From Rhodopseudomonas palustris (lineage in GTDB: Bacteria > Pseudomonadota > Alphaproteobacteria > Rhizobiales > Xanthobacteraceae): a stretch of DNA of 64,000 nt. Both the position numbers and the translations under genes were made by a program. Location of the stretch: assembly GCF_034479375.1 (NCBI RefSeq), contig NZ_CP140155.1, forward strand, positions 4,316,501 to 4,380,500, given 5' to 3'. Shown here piece after piece: positions 10,701-20,512 of the stretch. Every line of letters starts with the position of its first letter. The first letter of the stretch is position 1. Under the pieces are notes generated by a model. The model did no database searches, was not told the origin of the DNA, and worked only from the letters and a program-made list of their open reading frames with translations.

Positions 10701-11521
10701 AGTTCGTCGTCCTCACCGACACCCATTTCGTCGCTCGCGGCCGGCGCATCTACGGGCTCGATCCCGCCGAGCGGCTGCGGGCCGCAATCGGCTGCATCAA
10801 TCGCGACCACTCGGAGATCGCCTTCGTCATCGTCACCGGCGATCTCGCGCATTGGGGCGAGGACGCCGCCTATGAGGCGTTGGCCGAAGTCCTCGGCGAA
10901 CTGCGTGCGCCGACGATCCTGCTGATGGGCAATCACGACAAGCGCGACGGCTTTGCCCGCTATTTCCCCGGCGCTGCGCGCGACCCCGACGGCTTCGTCC
11001 AGACCATGCAGATCTTCGACGCCGCCACCATCGTGACGCTCGACACGCTGAACGAAGCCGCGCCCAATCACGAGGGACTGTTGTGCGACGCCCGGCTGGC
11101 GTTTCTCGAACATGCATTGACCTCGGCGCCGCTCGACCGGCCGCTGCTGCTGTTCCAGCATCACCCGCCGTTCGACACCGGGCTGCGCTACATGGATACG
11201 ATCCGGCTCGCCAATCCCGAGGCGGAGTGGGAGGTGATCGCCCGGACGCGGCGGCCCGACTACCTGTTCATGGGCCATCTGCACCGGCCGATCGCCGGCG
11301 TCTGGTGCGGCATTCCGTTCCACATCCAGCGCGCGCTGGCGCATCAGGTCGCTTTCGATCTGGTGACCGAAGGCCACATCCCCGGCTCGCATGAGGCGCC
11401 CGACTACGCGCATGTCAGCGTCGAGGGCGACCGCATCGTGATCCACCAGCGCTCGTTCCTGTACGACGGACCGCTGTTCTCCTTGCACGACAAGGCCGCG
11501 CTGGAGCGCGTGGAGTTCTGA
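10697..11521 (+). CDS. Metallophosphoesterase, CpdA/GpdQ-like (copy 2)
   Basis: Paralogue of the preceding gene, 274 residues, translationally coupled to it by an ATGA overlap. It carries the same motif set: TDTHF, TGDLAHW, GNHDKRD, LFQHHPP and GHLHRP. The two proteins differ clearly along their length, so this is an old duplication with possible division of substrates or a heteromeric enzyme rather than a recent copy. Confidence 0.85.
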   Translation: MKFVVLTDTHFVARGRRIYGLDPAERLRAAIGCINRDHSEIAFVIVTGDLAHWGEDAAYEALAEVLGELRAPTILLMGNHDKRDGFARYFPGAARDPDGFVQTMQIFDAATIVTLDTLNEAAPNHEGLLCDARLAFLEHALTSAPLDRPLLLFQHHPPFDTGLRYMDTIRLANPEAEWEVIARTRRPDYLFMGHLHRPIAGVWCGIPFHIQRALAHQVAFDLVTEGHIPGSHEAPDYAHVSVEGDRIVIHQRSFLYDGPLFSLHDKAALERVEF

Positions 11522-11908
11522 GCGCCCCGCTTCGGCAGTGACGACGAATCGACCATCGGCGTTGCCCTGCGTCGTGAAGCGGGATAGCCGCCGTGATCAA
11601 CCATCGATGGCGGTGCTGATGTCGCGCGCCAGCTTCTTCATTGCATCGTCGTGTGAACCGCAGGACGGCAACCTCGCGCAACGGGTCGCAGCCCGATCGC
11701 GCTGGCGGGGGCATTCGTCGTGGATGGCTACCACCTTCGAGCGGACGATTGATGCACGAGGGACACAGATGTCTCAACGTTTAGTCAACCGTTGTTGATC
11801 GCTGTCAAGGTACTGAATGCCGGTCCCTGCCAAGGGTTTGTTAGTCGAGTCGTGACGACACTATTGAAGTGGTGCTTCGTGCAGCGGCGCAAACCGGAGA
11901 GGTTGTCG
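11522..11908. other. Intergenic region before the HlyD-RbbA-type operon
   Basis: About 390 bases. The frame of the HlyD-like gene remains open upstream to 11792 but shows no family similarity there. An AT-richer patch around 11772-11800 contains CAACG and CGTTG arms (CAACGTTTAGTCAACCGTTG) that could be an operator. No gene is supported. Confidence 0.4.
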
Positions 11909-12979
11909 ATGACGGGCGGCTGGAAGCGTTGGGTGGTGATACTCGCCGTCGTGGCGGCGGTGGGTGGCGGTTACTTCGCGTGGCGGACGTTCGGCGCCAA
12001 GGGGCTGCCGCCCGGCATCGCCAGCGGCAACGGCCGGATCGAAGCGACCGAGATCGACGTATCCACAAAATCGGCCGGCCGCATCCGCGACATCCTCGTG
12101 CGCGAGGGCGATTTCGTCACCGCGGGCCAAGTGCTGGCGCGGATGGATACGGATCAACTCGAAGCGCAGCGTCGGCAGGCGGAAGCGCAGTTGCGGCGCG
12201 CCAGTATCGGGGTCGAAACCGCCACCAGCCTGGTCATGCAGCGCGAAGCCGAGCGTGAGGCGGCCGTCGCCGTGATCGCGCAGCGCGACGCACAGCTCGA
12301 TGCGCTGGAGCGCAAGCTGGCGCGCGCCGAAACGCTGATCAAGACCAGCGCGGTGTCGCAGCAGGTGCTGGACGACGACCGCGCCAATGAGCAGGGCGCG
12401 AAGGCGGCGGTCGCCGCCGCCAAGGCGCAACTCGCGGCCAGCGAGGCGGCGATCAGCTCGGCGAAAGCGCAAGTGATCGACGCCGGCGCCGCGGTCGACG
12501 CCGCGAAGGCCGCGATCGACAGCATCACCGTCGAGATCAACGACAGCACGCTGAAATCGCCGCGCGACGGCCGGGTGCAGTATCGCGTCGCCCAGCCCGG
12601 CGAAGTGATCGCCGCCGGCGGGCGCGTGCTCAATCTGGTCGATCTCAGCGACGTCTACATGACCTTCTTCCTGCCGACTGCGCAGGCCGGCCAGATTGCG
12701 ATCGGCGCCGATGTGCGTCTGGTGCTCGACGCGCTGCCGCAGGTGGTGATTCCCGCAAAAGCGACCTTCGTCGCCGACACCGCGCAGTTCACGCCGAAGA
12801 CGGTGGAGACCGAAGAAGAGCGGCAGAAGCTGATGTTCCGGATCAAGGCGCATATCCCGCAGGAGCTACTGCGCAAGTACATCCAGCGCGTGAAGACCGG
12901 ACTGCCGGGCGTGGCCTATATTCAGCTCGATCCGAGTGCGAAATGGCCGGCTAATCTCAGCGGAGCGCTGGCGCAATGA
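11909..12979 (+). CDS. HlyD/EmrA-type membrane fusion protein (YhiI-like)
   Basis: Periplasmic adaptor of 356 residues, anchored by one N-terminal helix (residues 6-24, [18 protein letters not shown]). A biotinyl-lipoyl-like half ([18 protein letters not shown]), a long alpha-helical hairpin rich in Ala/Gln (about 75-205), and a second lipoyl half with the beta-barrel region follow. ATG 11909 is chosen because GGAGAGG lies 6-12 bases upstream and the anchor follows directly. The stop overlaps the start of the ATPase/permease gene. The order HlyD, double-ATPase fusion, ABC-2 permease matches the Escherichia coli yhiI-rbbA-yhhJ cluster. Confidence 0.88.
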   Translation: MTGGWKRWVVILAVVAAVGGGYFAWRTFGAKGLPPGIASGNGRIEATEIDVSTKSAGRIRDILVREGDFVTAGQVLARMDTDQLEAQRRQAEAQLRRASIGVETATSLVMQREAEREAAVAVIAQRDAQLDALERKLARAETLIKTSAVSQQVLDDDRANEQGAKAAVAAAKAQLAASEAAISSAKAQVIDAGAAVDAAKAAIDSITVEINDSTLKSPRDGRVQYRVAQPGEVIAAGGRVLNLVDLSDVYMTFFLPTAQAGQIAIGADVRLVLDALPQVVIPAKATFVADTAQFTPKTVETEEERQKLMFRIKAHIPQELLRKYIQRVKTGLPGVAYIQLDPSAKWPANLSGALAQ

Positions 12980-15756
12980 GCGATGCAGCGGCGGGCGCTT
13001 CCGACCCGCGCGCGCCGGTGGTGCGGCTCGGCGCGGTGTCGTTGCGCTACGGCAAGACGCTGGCGCTCGACGACGTCACGCTCGATCTGCCGTCGGGCTG
13101 CATGATCGGACTGATAGGTCCCGATGGCGTCGGCAAATCGAGCCTGCTGTCGCTGGTTTCGGGCGCGCGCGCGGTGCAGCAGGGGCGCGTCGAGGTGTTC
13201 GGCGGCGACATCGCCGACGCCGCGCACCGGCGCGCCGTCTGCCCGCGGATCGCCTATATGCCGCAGGGGCTCGGCAAGAATCTGTATCCGACGCTGTCGG
13301 TGTTCGAGAATGTCGACTTCTTCGGCCGGCTGTTCGGCCACAGTCGCCGCGAGCGCGCCGCGCGGATCGCCGATCTGCTTGAAAGCACTGGGCTTTCGCC
13401 ATTTGCCGAGCGCCCGGCGGGGAAATTGTCCGGCGGCATGAAGCAGAAGCTCGGGCTGTGCTGCGCGCTGATCCACGACCCGGACCTGCTGATCCTGGAC
13501 GAGCCGACCACCGGCGTCGATCCGCTGTCGCGCCGGCAGTTCTGGGAATTGATCAACGACATCAGGGCGCAGCGCCCCGGTATGAGCGTGGTCGTGGCGA
13601 CCGCCTATATGGAGGAGGCCGAGCGCTTCGACCTGCTGGTGGCAATGAATGCCGGGCGCGTGCTGGCCACCGGAACGCCTGCGGAATTGTTGCGGCAAAC
13701 TGGTGGCAAATCCTTGGACGCCGCCTTCATCGCTTTGCTGCCCGAAGCCGAGCGCCGCGGTCATGCCGAGGTGGTGATTCCGCCGCGCGCGACCGGCCGG
13801 ACCGGCGTCGCGATCGAGGCCGACCATCTCACCATGCGGTTCGGCGACTTCACCGCGGTCGACGACGTCTCGTTCCGGATCGGGCAGGGCGAGATCTTCG
13901 GCTTCCTCGGCTCCAACGGCTGCGGCAAGACCACGACGATGAAGATGCTGACCGGGTTGTTAGCAGCGACCGAGGGCAAGGCGCGGCTGTTCGGCAACGA
14001 GGTCGACCCGAACGACATGGCGGTGCGCCGCCGTGTCGGCTACATGTCGCAGGCGTTCTCGCTCTACAGCGAACTCACCGTCCGGCAGAATCTCGAACTC
14101 CACGCGCGGCTGTTCCAGATGGCGCCCGCGACGATCGCGCCGCGGATCGCCGAGATGGAGCGGCGGTTCGATCTCGCCGAGGTGATCGACAAGCTGCCGG
14201 ACGACCTGCCGCTCGGCATCCGGCAGCGGCTGTCGCTCGCGGTGGCGATGATCCACTCGCCCGATATCCTGATTCTCGACGAGCCGACCTCGGGCGTCGA
14301 TCCGATCGCGCGAGACGGCTTCTGGCAGATGCTGTCCGACCTGTCGCGCAACGACAACGTCACCATCTTCGTCTCGACCCATTTCATGAACGAGGCGGAG
14401 CGCTGCGACCGCATTTCCCTGATGCACGCCGGCCGCGTGCTGATCAGCGATACGCCGGCGGCGATCGTCGCGAGCCGTTCGGCGGCGAGCCTGGAAGACG
14501 CCTTCATCGCCTATCTGGAGGAGGCGATCGGCGCCGCCGCGACGCCGTCGGCGCCGCAAGCCGCGGCCGCGCAAGTTACGACCGCGCCGCGCGCGGACGC
14601 CCCGCATCCGCGCCGGGCGTCGTCGTCCTGGTTCGATCTGCGGCGGATGCTCGCTTATACGCGGCGCGAAGCGCTGGAGCTGCAGCGCGATCCGATCCGC
14701 GCCACGCTGGCGCTGATCGGCAGCGTGGTGCTGATGTTCGTGCTCGGCTACGGCATCAATCTCGACGTCGAGAAACTGAGCTTCGCGGTGCTCGATCGCG
14801 ACGACACCACGATCAGTCGCGACTACATCCTCGACATCGCGGGCTCGCGCTACTTCGCCGAGCAGCGCCCGATCACCGACTACGCCGATCTCGACCGCAG
14901 GATGCGCAGCGGCGAACTGACGATGGCGATCGAGATCCCGCCGGGCTTCGGCCGCGACGTCTCGCGCGGCCGTCCCGTCGAGGTCGGCGCCTGGATCGAC
15001 GGCGCGATGCCGTCGCGGGCGGAGACCGCGCGCGGCTACGCGCAGGCGATGCATCTCGGCTGGCTCAAGCGGAAGGCAAGCGAGCTCTACGGCGACGCCG
15101 CGACCGCCGGCAAATTCCAGATTGCGATGCGCTATCGCTACAATCCGGACATCCGGAGCGTGGTGGCGATGGCGCCCGCGGTGATTCCGCTGCTGCTGCT
15201 GATGATCCCGGCGATGCTGGCGGCGCTCAGCGTGGTGCGCGAGAAGGAGCTCGGCTCGATTATCAATTTCTACGCGACGCCGACCACGCGGCTGGAATTC
15301 CTGATCGGCAAGCAACTGCCTTACGTGGCGCTGGCGATGCTGAACTTCGTGATGCTGACCGCGTTCGCGATCTTCGCCTTCCAGGTGCCGTTCACCGGCA
15401 GCTTCCTCGCCTTCGGCACCGGCGCGCTGCTCTACGTCATGTTCGCCACCGCGCTCGGCCTGGTGCTGTCGACCTTCATGAACAGCCAGATCGCGGCGAT
15501 CTTCGGCACGACGCTGCTGACGCTGATCCCGGCGATCCAGTTCTCCGGACTGATCGATCCGGTCTCGTCGCTGCAGGGCGCCGGCGCGATCATCGGCAGG
15601 ATCTATCCGACCACCTATTTCGTCGACATCACGCGCGGCGCGTTCTCCAAGGGGCTCGGCTTCGAGCAGATGTGGGGGTCGTTCGTTCCGCTGCTGATCG
15701 CGGTGCCGCTGCTGTTCGGCCTCGGCGCCGCGCTCCTCCAGAAGCAGGCGAAGTAA
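12976..15756 (+). CDS. ABC transporter with two ATPase domains fused to an ABC-2 permease (RbbA/YhiH-like)
   Basis: Large 926-residue fusion: ATPase domain 1 (about 15-245), ATPase domain 2 (about 280-510) and a membrane domain (about 560-926) with an N-terminal helix, a periplasmic loop and five C-terminal helices. Domain 1 has [17 protein letters not shown] and [10 protein letters not shown]. Domain 2 has GSNGCGKTT and [10 protein letters not shown], but its signature segment reads [12 protein letters not shown] instead of LSGGQ. RbbA of E. coli was described as ribosome-associated, but the HlyD and ABC-2 partners point to an export complex. The start overlaps the HlyD stop, and the stop overlaps the next ATG by one base. 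Confidence 0.9.
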   Translation: MSDAAAGASDPRAPVVRLGAVSLRYGKTLALDDVTLDLPSGCMIGLIGPDGVGKSSLLSLVSGARAVQQGRVEVFGGDIADAAHRRAVCPRIAYMPQGLGKNLYPTLSVFENVDFFGRLFGHSRRERAARIADLLESTGLSPFAERPAGKLSGGMKQKLGLCCALIHDPDLLILDEPTTGVDPLSRRQFWELINDIRAQRPGMSVVVATAYMEEAERFDLLVAMNAGRVLATGTPAELLRQTGGKSLDAAFIALLPEAERRGHAEVVIPPRATGRTGVAIEADHLTMRFGDFTAVDDVSFRIGQGEIFGFLGSNGCGKTTTMKMLTGLLAATEGKARLFGNEVDPNDMAVRRRVGYMSQAFSLYSELTVRQNLELHARLFQMAPATIAPRIAEMERRFDLAEVIDKLPDDLPLGIRQRLSLAVAMIHSPDILILDEPTSGVDPIARDGFWQMLSDLSRNDNVTIFVSTHFMNEAERCDRISLMHAGRVLISDTPAAIVASRSAASLEDAFIAYLEEAIGAAATPSAPQAAAAQVTTAPRADAPHPRRASSSWFDLRRMLAYTRREALELQRDPIRATLALIGSVVLMFVLGYGINLDVEKLSFAVLDRDDTTISRDYILDIAGSRYFAEQRPITDYADLDRRMRSGELTMAIEIPPGFGRDVSRGRPVEVGAWIDGAMPSRAETARGYAQAMHLGWLKRKASELYGDAATAGKFQIAMRYRYNPDIRSVVAMAPAVIPLLLLMIPAMLAALSVVREKELGSIINFYATPTTRLEFLIGKQLPYVALAMLNFVMLTAFAIFAFQVPFTGSFLAFGTGALLYVMFATALGLVLSTFMNSQIAAIFGTTLLTLIPAIQFSGLIDPVSSLQGAGAIIGRIYPTTYFVDITRGAFSKGLGFEQMWGSFVPLLIAVPLLFGLGAALLQKQAK

Positions 15757-16871
15757 TGCGGATCGCCAACATCGTCGAACTCGGCGTCAAGGAACTGCGC
15801 GGCCTGCTGCGCGATCCGATGATGCTGGCGCTGATCGTGTATTCGTTCACCGTCTCGATCTACACCGGCTCCAAGGCGCTGCCGGAAACGCTCAATCACG
15901 CGGCGATCTCGATCGTCGACGAGGACCAGTCGCCGGTCTCGCAGCGGATCGTCACGGCGTTCAACCCGCCTTATTTCTCGATCCCGAAGCTGATCACGCA
16001 AGCGGAGATGGACAAGCGGATGGACGCCGGGCTCGACACCTTCGCGCTCGACATTCCGCCGGAGTTCCAGCGCGACCTGCTGGCGGGCAAGTCGCCGACC
16101 ATTCAGCTCAACATCGACGCCACGCGGATGACCCAGGCGTTCTCGGGCGGCGGCTATGTGCAGTCGATCGTCACCGGCGAAGTCGACGAATTTCTCGCCA
16201 AGCATCGCGCCGCCGCCACCGTCCCGGTCGAACAGGCGCTGCGGGTCCGGTTCAACGCCGAGCTCAACAAGGGCTGGTTCGGCGCCATCAACCAGTTGAT
16301 CACCGCGGTCACCATGCTGTCGATCATCCTCACCGGCGCGGCGCTGATCCGCGAGCGCGAGCACGGCACCATCGAGCATCTGCTGGTGATGCCGGTGACG
16401 CCGTTCGAGATCATGGTGAGCAAGATCTGGTCGATGGGCGGCGTGGTGCTGCTGGCGTCGAGCTTCGCGCTGGTCGCCATCGTGCAGGGCGTACTCGCGG
16501 TGCCGGTGCACGGCTCGGTGGCGCTGTTCATGTTCGGCACGGCGCTGCATCTGTTCGCCACCACCTGCATGGGCATTTTCCTGGCGACCGCCGCCGGCAC
16601 CATGCCGCAATTCGGGCTGCTGCTGATGCTGATCCTGCTGCCGCTGCAGGCGCTGTCGGGCGGGATGACGCCGCGCGAAAGCATGCCGCAGATCATTCAG
16701 GACATCATGCTGATCGCGCCGAACACGCATTTCGTCGCGATGGCGCAGGCGATCCTGTTTCGCGACGCCGGCCTCGACGTGGTCTGGCCGCAACTCGCCG
16801 CGCTGTTCGCGATCGGCGCCGTGCTGTTCTTTCTGGCACTGCGCCAGTTCCGGCGCTTCCTCGCGGCGTGA
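15756..16871 (+). CDS. ABC-2 type permease (YhhJ-like)
   Basis: Inner-membrane permease of 371 residues: one N-terminal helix, a periplasmic domain of about 150 residues, and a C-terminal cluster of five or six helices with the ABC-2 signature region (REREHGTIEHLLVMPVTPFE). The ATG shares its first base with the upstream stop codon, so the three genes form one operon. It probably pairs with the membrane half of the fusion protein to form the export channel. The substrate is unknown. Confidence 0.9.
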   Translation: MRIANIVELGVKELRGLLRDPMMLALIVYSFTVSIYTGSKALPETLNHAAISIVDEDQSPVSQRIVTAFNPPYFSIPKLITQAEMDKRMDAGLDTFALDIPPEFQRDLLAGKSPTIQLNIDATRMTQAFSGGGYVQSIVTGEVDEFLAKHRAAATVPVEQALRVRFNAELNKGWFGAINQLITAVTMLSIILTGAALIREREHGTIEHLLVMPVTPFEIMVSKIWSMGGVVLLASSFALVAIVQGVLAVPVHGSVALFMFGTALHLFATTCMGIFLATAAGTMPQFGLLLMLILLPLQALSGGMTPRESMPQIIQDIMLIAPNTHFVAMAQAILFRDAGLDVVWPQLAALFAIGAVLFFLALRQFRRFLAA

Positions 16872-16991
16872 GGCGGGTATTGAACTGGATGGCCGTTCCC
16901 GATGCACGGCCTCATCATCCCGAGGGGCCGACCGAAAATACAGGCTACAAAATCAGTCGCTTCTGCAAGCCGCTCACTTCGCAATTCAATC

Positions 16992-17081
16992 CGTCTTGGC
17001 CGGGCTTGTCCCGGCCATCCACGTCTTTCGTGTGGATTCCGCTGCAAGACGTGGATGCCCGGCACAAGGCCGGGCATGACG
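16992..17081. repeat. Palindromic intergenic repeat, family A, copy 1
   Basis: The left arm contains TGGCCGGG-CTTGT-CCCGGCCA followed by TCCACGTCTT; the right arm, AAGACGTGGATG then a degenerate CCGGGC hairpin and ATGACG, is its approximate inverted complement. Each arm can fold alone, or both can pair into one long hairpin. Copies 2 and 3 are at 48352 and 52885. Confidence 0.8.
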
Positions 17082-17128
17082 AGTTGAACCGAAAGTGCCT
17101 GATTTCATTGGTCGCATCTTGAGTCTCA

Positions 17129-17230
17129 CTCTGGGGAGTCCGGCGAAGCCTGGCGTCTCGAAGAACGGGGCGACGCAGTGCTGGCGGCGCATGGTTCGAG
17201 ACGGCGCTTCGCGCCTCCTCACCATGAGGT
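17129..17230. repeat. Palindromic intergenic repeat, family C, copy 1 (degenerate)
   Basis: About 100 bases. The inner part (GGCGTCTCGAAG ... GCGCATGGTTCGAGACGG ... CGCCTCCTCACCATGAGGT) matches the copies at 27837 and 34625, while the left end has diverged. Confidence 0.75.
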
Positions 17231-17319
17231 CGTGCCCGTTGTGAGCGCTGCAGAACGCCAGTGGCGCCGTGCTGGCCGGCGTGCACGCCTTCACCGGGAT
17301 CATCCTCGATGCGTCGCTC

Positions 17320-18435
17320 TCACAGTGTATCGAGCCGTTCGATGAAGGTGTATCTTCGGGCGTAGCGTTGGCGAAGATCGGCGATGTGCCGGTCGAAGGC
17401 GTCGGTCGTGCCCTTTGCTTTTGCTATCGCCTTCAGATCGCTGAGCAGAACAATTGCCCTGTCGTAACCGTTGACGTTGCGCTTCTGGATCTCGGTTTCG
17501 ATCTCCGACCATACCCGATCGCCGCGCCGCTCGATTTCGTCCAGCCTGGCGCGGCGCGCTTGTGCGGCCGCCCGCTCCTGCTGCTTCTGCTCCGCCAATA
17601 TCTTCTTCGCCTCCGCCCGTTCGCGCGCCTGCCGGATCGCCTCGGCGCGAGCGCGCAGGTCGCCGGCTCTCCGCGCCGCCACGGGTGCCGTCGCGGGCAG
17701 GCGCGTCCGGACCAGCCTGCGGAGGGCGTTGACGGCGAGCGCGTCGCCCTCGAATAGTCTGGTCAGAAAGCCGGTCTTCTCCGGATCGGTCATGGCGGCG
17801 ATGATCGGGCCGGCCGCCGCGTCCGTCGGGCCCGGCTGCGCGTCGCGCGCGGCCGCTGCTTCGACGAGATCGCGGTCGATCGCGAAGAAGTCGACGAAGG
17901 CTTCGAGCGCCGCCGTCATCGGCCCGAGCCCGGGCAGCGGCTCTGTCTCGTCCGGCGTCACCAGCTCTGCCTCGACGGCCATCAGCCAGACCAGATAGAG
18001 CACCCGCAGATCGCCCTCGAGCAGGGCGGCGCGCAGTGGCGCGAGCGCGGCCAGCCAGCCGCTGCCATCGTCCCATTCCTCGTCCACGTCGTCGGCGTCG
18101 GTCGCGATGCTGAGGATGAGGTTGTCTCCCTTCGTCCAGTATCGGCCAAAATCGTGCGCGCCGAGAAAGGCGCCGAACTGGTCCTGCTCGATCAGTCGGC
18201 GGGGCAGGCGGATCATCAGGCAGCGCGTGCCCCAGTTCGCCAGATAGAGGTGGAGGTCGAACCATTGCTCCATCAGCCTGGCGGGATCGCCCTTGAAGTC
18301 GCCCCACTGATAGGTATTGGTGAAGCTCGTGCTGGTGATCCGCGCCCGCGTCGACAGCGCGCGCAGCGCCTTGACGTCGGCCGCGCTCAGCGGGCGGTCG
18401 ATCGTCTGGAATTCGTAGTACTGATATTCGCTCAT
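17320..18435 (-). CDS. Conserved-looking protein with C-terminal coiled coil, function unknown
   Basis: A 371-residue protein without a signal peptide or clear membrane segment. ATG 18435 is preferred over the upstream in-frame start at 18561, because the residues added by the longer start are of low quality. The N-terminal 110 residues are aromatic-rich (EYQYYEFQTIDRPLS; NTYQWGDFKGDPARLMEQWF; LYLANWGTRCLMIRLPRR). The middle is acidic, with DDVDEEWDDGSGW near residue 115. Residues about 265-335 are Arg/Glu/Ala-rich and should form a long coiled coil. Third-position G/C preference is normal for the window, supporting a real gene. I recall similar proteins beside SWIM zinc-finger genes, but no such neighbour is here. 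Confidence 0.75.
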   Translation of the reverse strand: MSEYQYYEFQTIDRPLSAADVKALRALSTRARITSTSFTNTYQWGDFKGDPARLMEQWFDLHLYLANWGTRCLMIRLPRRLIEQDQFGAFLGAHDFGRYWTKGDNLILSIATDADDVDEEWDDGSGWLAALAPLRAALLEGDLRVLYLVWLMAVEAELVTPDETEPLPGLGPMTAALEAFVDFFAIDRDLVEAAAARDAQPGPTDAAAGPIIAAMTDPEKTGFLTRLFEGDALAVNALRRLVRTRLPATAPVAARRAGDLRARAEAIRQARERAEAKKILAEQKQQERAAAQARRARLDEIERRGDRVWSEIETEIQKRNVNGYDRAIVLLSDLKAIAKAKGTTDAFDRHIADLRQRYARRYTFIERLDTL

Positions 18436-18641
18436 CGCCCGCCTTGGCGGCGCGCTTGGTCCCAGGATCTGGCTATGGCCATGGTTCTGATCCACCGATC
18501 GCGGCGCGAAACCGCGCGCAGAGACGACGCTGCGAGTATAGCGCAGAACGGCGGTCGTCATCGTGGTCCGCTGCCGGGTTCGAGACTTTCCCCAGAGTTC
18601 TGCGAGGGCATTCGACCGGGCCGGGGAGGGGCGACCGCCCC

Positions 18642-19430
18642 CTACACCCGCGCCAGCTCCGGCAGCACGAACGGGCTGCCTGAAGCGTCGGTCTGGATGG
18701 CGAGGTCGACGTCGAACACCGCGCCGATCAGTTCGGGGCGCATCACCGCGCGCGGCGGGCCGTCGGCGGCGACGGCGCCGTCGTGCATCACCACGATGCG
18801 TTCGGCGAAGCGGGTGGCGAGGTTGAGGTCGTGCAGGATCGCGATCACGGTGGCGCCGTTGCGGGCGCAGCGCCGCGCCGTGTGGGCGAGGTCGAGCTGA
18901 TAGCGGATATCGAGGCTGGAGGTCGGCTCGTCGAGCAGCAGGATGCCCGGGCCGCGCACCGCCTCGCTGCTCCAGAGCTGGACCAGCACGCGGGCGAAAT
19001 GCGCGCGCTGCTGTTCGCCGCCGGACAGCGTCGTGATGTCGCGCGCGCGAAACTCGCCGAGGCCGACCTCGTGCAGCGCGGCCTCGATCAGCGCGCCGGC
19101 CTTGCGATGGCCGACATCGCCGGTGCCCATCCGGACGATCTCCTCGACCGTGAACGGGAAGCTGACGTTGATATGCTGGGCCAGCACCGCGCGCCGGTCG
19201 GCGAGCTCGCGCGGCGAATAGGACGACAAATCGCGGTCACCGAGCCGGACCGAGCCTGAGGTCGGCCGTAGATCGCCCGACAGCATTCGCAGCAGGGTGG
19301 ATTTGCCGGCGCCGTTCGGCCCGACGATGGCGATCAGCTCGCCTTGCGCGACGGCGAGATCGACGTTGTCGACCAGCGTCGCGCCGCCGGTCGCGAAGCC
19401 GGCCCTGCGGGCCTCGAGCGCGGTGCTCAT
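18642..19430 (-). CDS. hmuV: Hemin ABC importer ATP-binding protein HmuV
   Basis: ATPase of the heme importer, 262 residues, with Walker A GPNGAGKST, signature LSGGEQQRAHFARVL and Walker B GILLLDEPTSSLD, all in the HmuV/FecE pattern. It is the last gene of hmuP-hmuT-hmuU-hmuV on the minus strand, and its ATG overlaps the end of hmuU by four bases. It powers transport of heme from the periplasm to the cytoplasm. Confidence 0.95.
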   Translation of the reverse strand: MSTALEARRAGFATGGATLVDNVDLAVAQGELIAIVGPNGAGKSTLLRMLSGDLRPTSGSVRLGDRDLSSYSPRELADRRAVLAQHINVSFPFTVEEIVRMGTGDVGHRKAGALIEAALHEVGLGEFRARDITTLSGGEQQRAHFARVLVQLWSSEAVRGPGILLLDEPTSSLDIRYQLDLAHTARRCARNGATVIAILHDLNLATRFAERIVVMHDGAVAADGPPRAVMRPELIGAVFDVDLAIQTDASGSPFVLPELARV

Positions 19431-20512
19431 AGGCCGACCAGCTTGCGCTGGCGCAACAGGATGACGAGGAAGAACGGCGCGCCGATCGCCGCGGTGAGAA
19501 TGCCGATCGGCATTTCGGCCGGCGCCACGATGGTGCGCGCGACGGTGTCGGCGGCCACCAGCATCACCGCGCCGAGGCAGGCGGAGGCTGGCAGCAGCAG
19601 CCGGTGCGACGGGCCGATCAACAGCCGCAGCAGATGCGGCACGACGATGCCGACGAAGCCGATCACGCCGCAGACCGAAACCGCGACGCCGGTCATCAGC
19701 GACACCAGCACGATCGACAGACGCTTCAGCCGTTCGACGTCGACGCCGGTGTGAAACGCCTCCGACTCGCCGAGTACCAGCAGATCGAGATGGCGCGCGA
19801 CCTTGACGAATACCAGGAGCGCGATCAGCAGCACCAGTGCGGTCGACGACGCCTTGGCCCAGTTGGCGCCGCTGAGCGATCCCATCATCCAGAAGGTGAT
19901 GTCGCGCAATTGCCGGTCGTCGGCGAGGTACACCAGCACGCCGATCCCCGCATTGGCGATGGCCGCGATGGCGAGGCCGGCGAGCAGGAACAGCGCGATC
20001 GAGGTGCGCCCGGCGCGGCTGGCGATCCGGTACAGCGCGATGGTGGTGACCAGCGAGCCGGCGAAGGCGGCGACCGGCAGCAGATGATCCTGCAGGAAGC
20101 GAAGATTGTCACCGAGCGCATGATCGAGCAGCACGATCGACGAGGCCGCCGCGAACGCTCCGCCGCTGGAGACGCCGACCAGCGCCGGATCGGCGAGCGG
20201 ATTGCGGAACAGTCCCTGCATCAGCGCGCCCGACGCCGCCAGCAGGCTACCGACGATCGCGGCGGTGAGGATGCGCGGCAGCCGGATCGACCACAACACC
20301 ATTTGATCGCGCGCCGCCATCGGCCCGGCATCGGCGGCGGGCAACAGCCCGAGCGCGGCGGGCAGGCGCGACAGCGGAATGCCGGCGGCGCCGACAGTCA
20401 GCGCCAGCGCCAGGCAGATCAGCAGCAACACGAGCAGCACCGCCAGGGTGACGCCGGAGCGCGGCCGGAACGACCTCGCGACGCGCCGGCGTCCGATCTC
20501 CATCACCGTCAT
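19427..20512 (-). CDS. hmuU: Hemin ABC importer permease HmuU
   Basis: FecCD-family permease of 361 residues with about nine or ten helices. Recognisable parts are IRLPRILTAAIVGSLLAASG, MQGLFRNPLADPALVGVSSG and the C-terminal CGVIGFVGIVVPHLLRLL. ATG 20512 overlaps the hmuT stop (ATGA), which favours it over in-frame ATGs at 20521 and 20503. Forms the heme channel with HmuV and HmuT. Confidence 0.95.
   Translation of the reverse strand: MTVMEIGRRRVARSFRPRSGVTLAVLLVLLLICLALALTVGAAGIPLSRLPAALGLLPAADAGPMAARDQMVLWSIRLPRILTAAIVGSLLAASGALMQGLFRNPLADPALVGVSSGGAFAAASSIVLLDHALGDNLRFLQDHLLPVAAFAGSLVTTIALYRIASRAGRTSIALFLLAGLAIAAIANAGIGVLVYLADDRQLRDITFWMMGSLSGANWAKASSTALVLLIALLVFVKVARHLDLLVLGESEAFHTGVDVERLKRLSIVLVSLMTGVAVSVCGVIGFVGIVVPHLLRLLIGPSHRLLLPASACLGAVMLVAADTVARTIVAPAEMPIGILTAAIGAPFFLVILLRQRKLVGL

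Larger units (their letters stand above)
16872..17319. other. Convergent intergenic region filled by palindromic repeats
   Basis: A 448-base gap between two converging genes. It holds one family A repeat (16992..17081) and one degenerate family C repeat (17129..17230). No credible protein gene is seen. Confidence 0.7.

Noticed and set aside
13458..15755. Upstream extension of the YhhJ-like permease frame
   Set aside because: The extension overlaps the ATPase fusion gene in another frame and reads as Arg/Asp/Gly-rich noise; the permease begins at 15756.
16992..17230. Neighbouring repeats that might be taken for a CRISPR array
   Set aside because: The units belong to two different palindromic families, are about 100 bases long, and there are no evenly spaced short repeats with unique spacers.
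18627..18643. GGGGCG-AC-CGCCCC hairpin at the end of hmuV
   Set aside because: The stem overlaps the hmuV stop codon and is not followed by a T-run on the minus strand, so it is not a convincing terminator.
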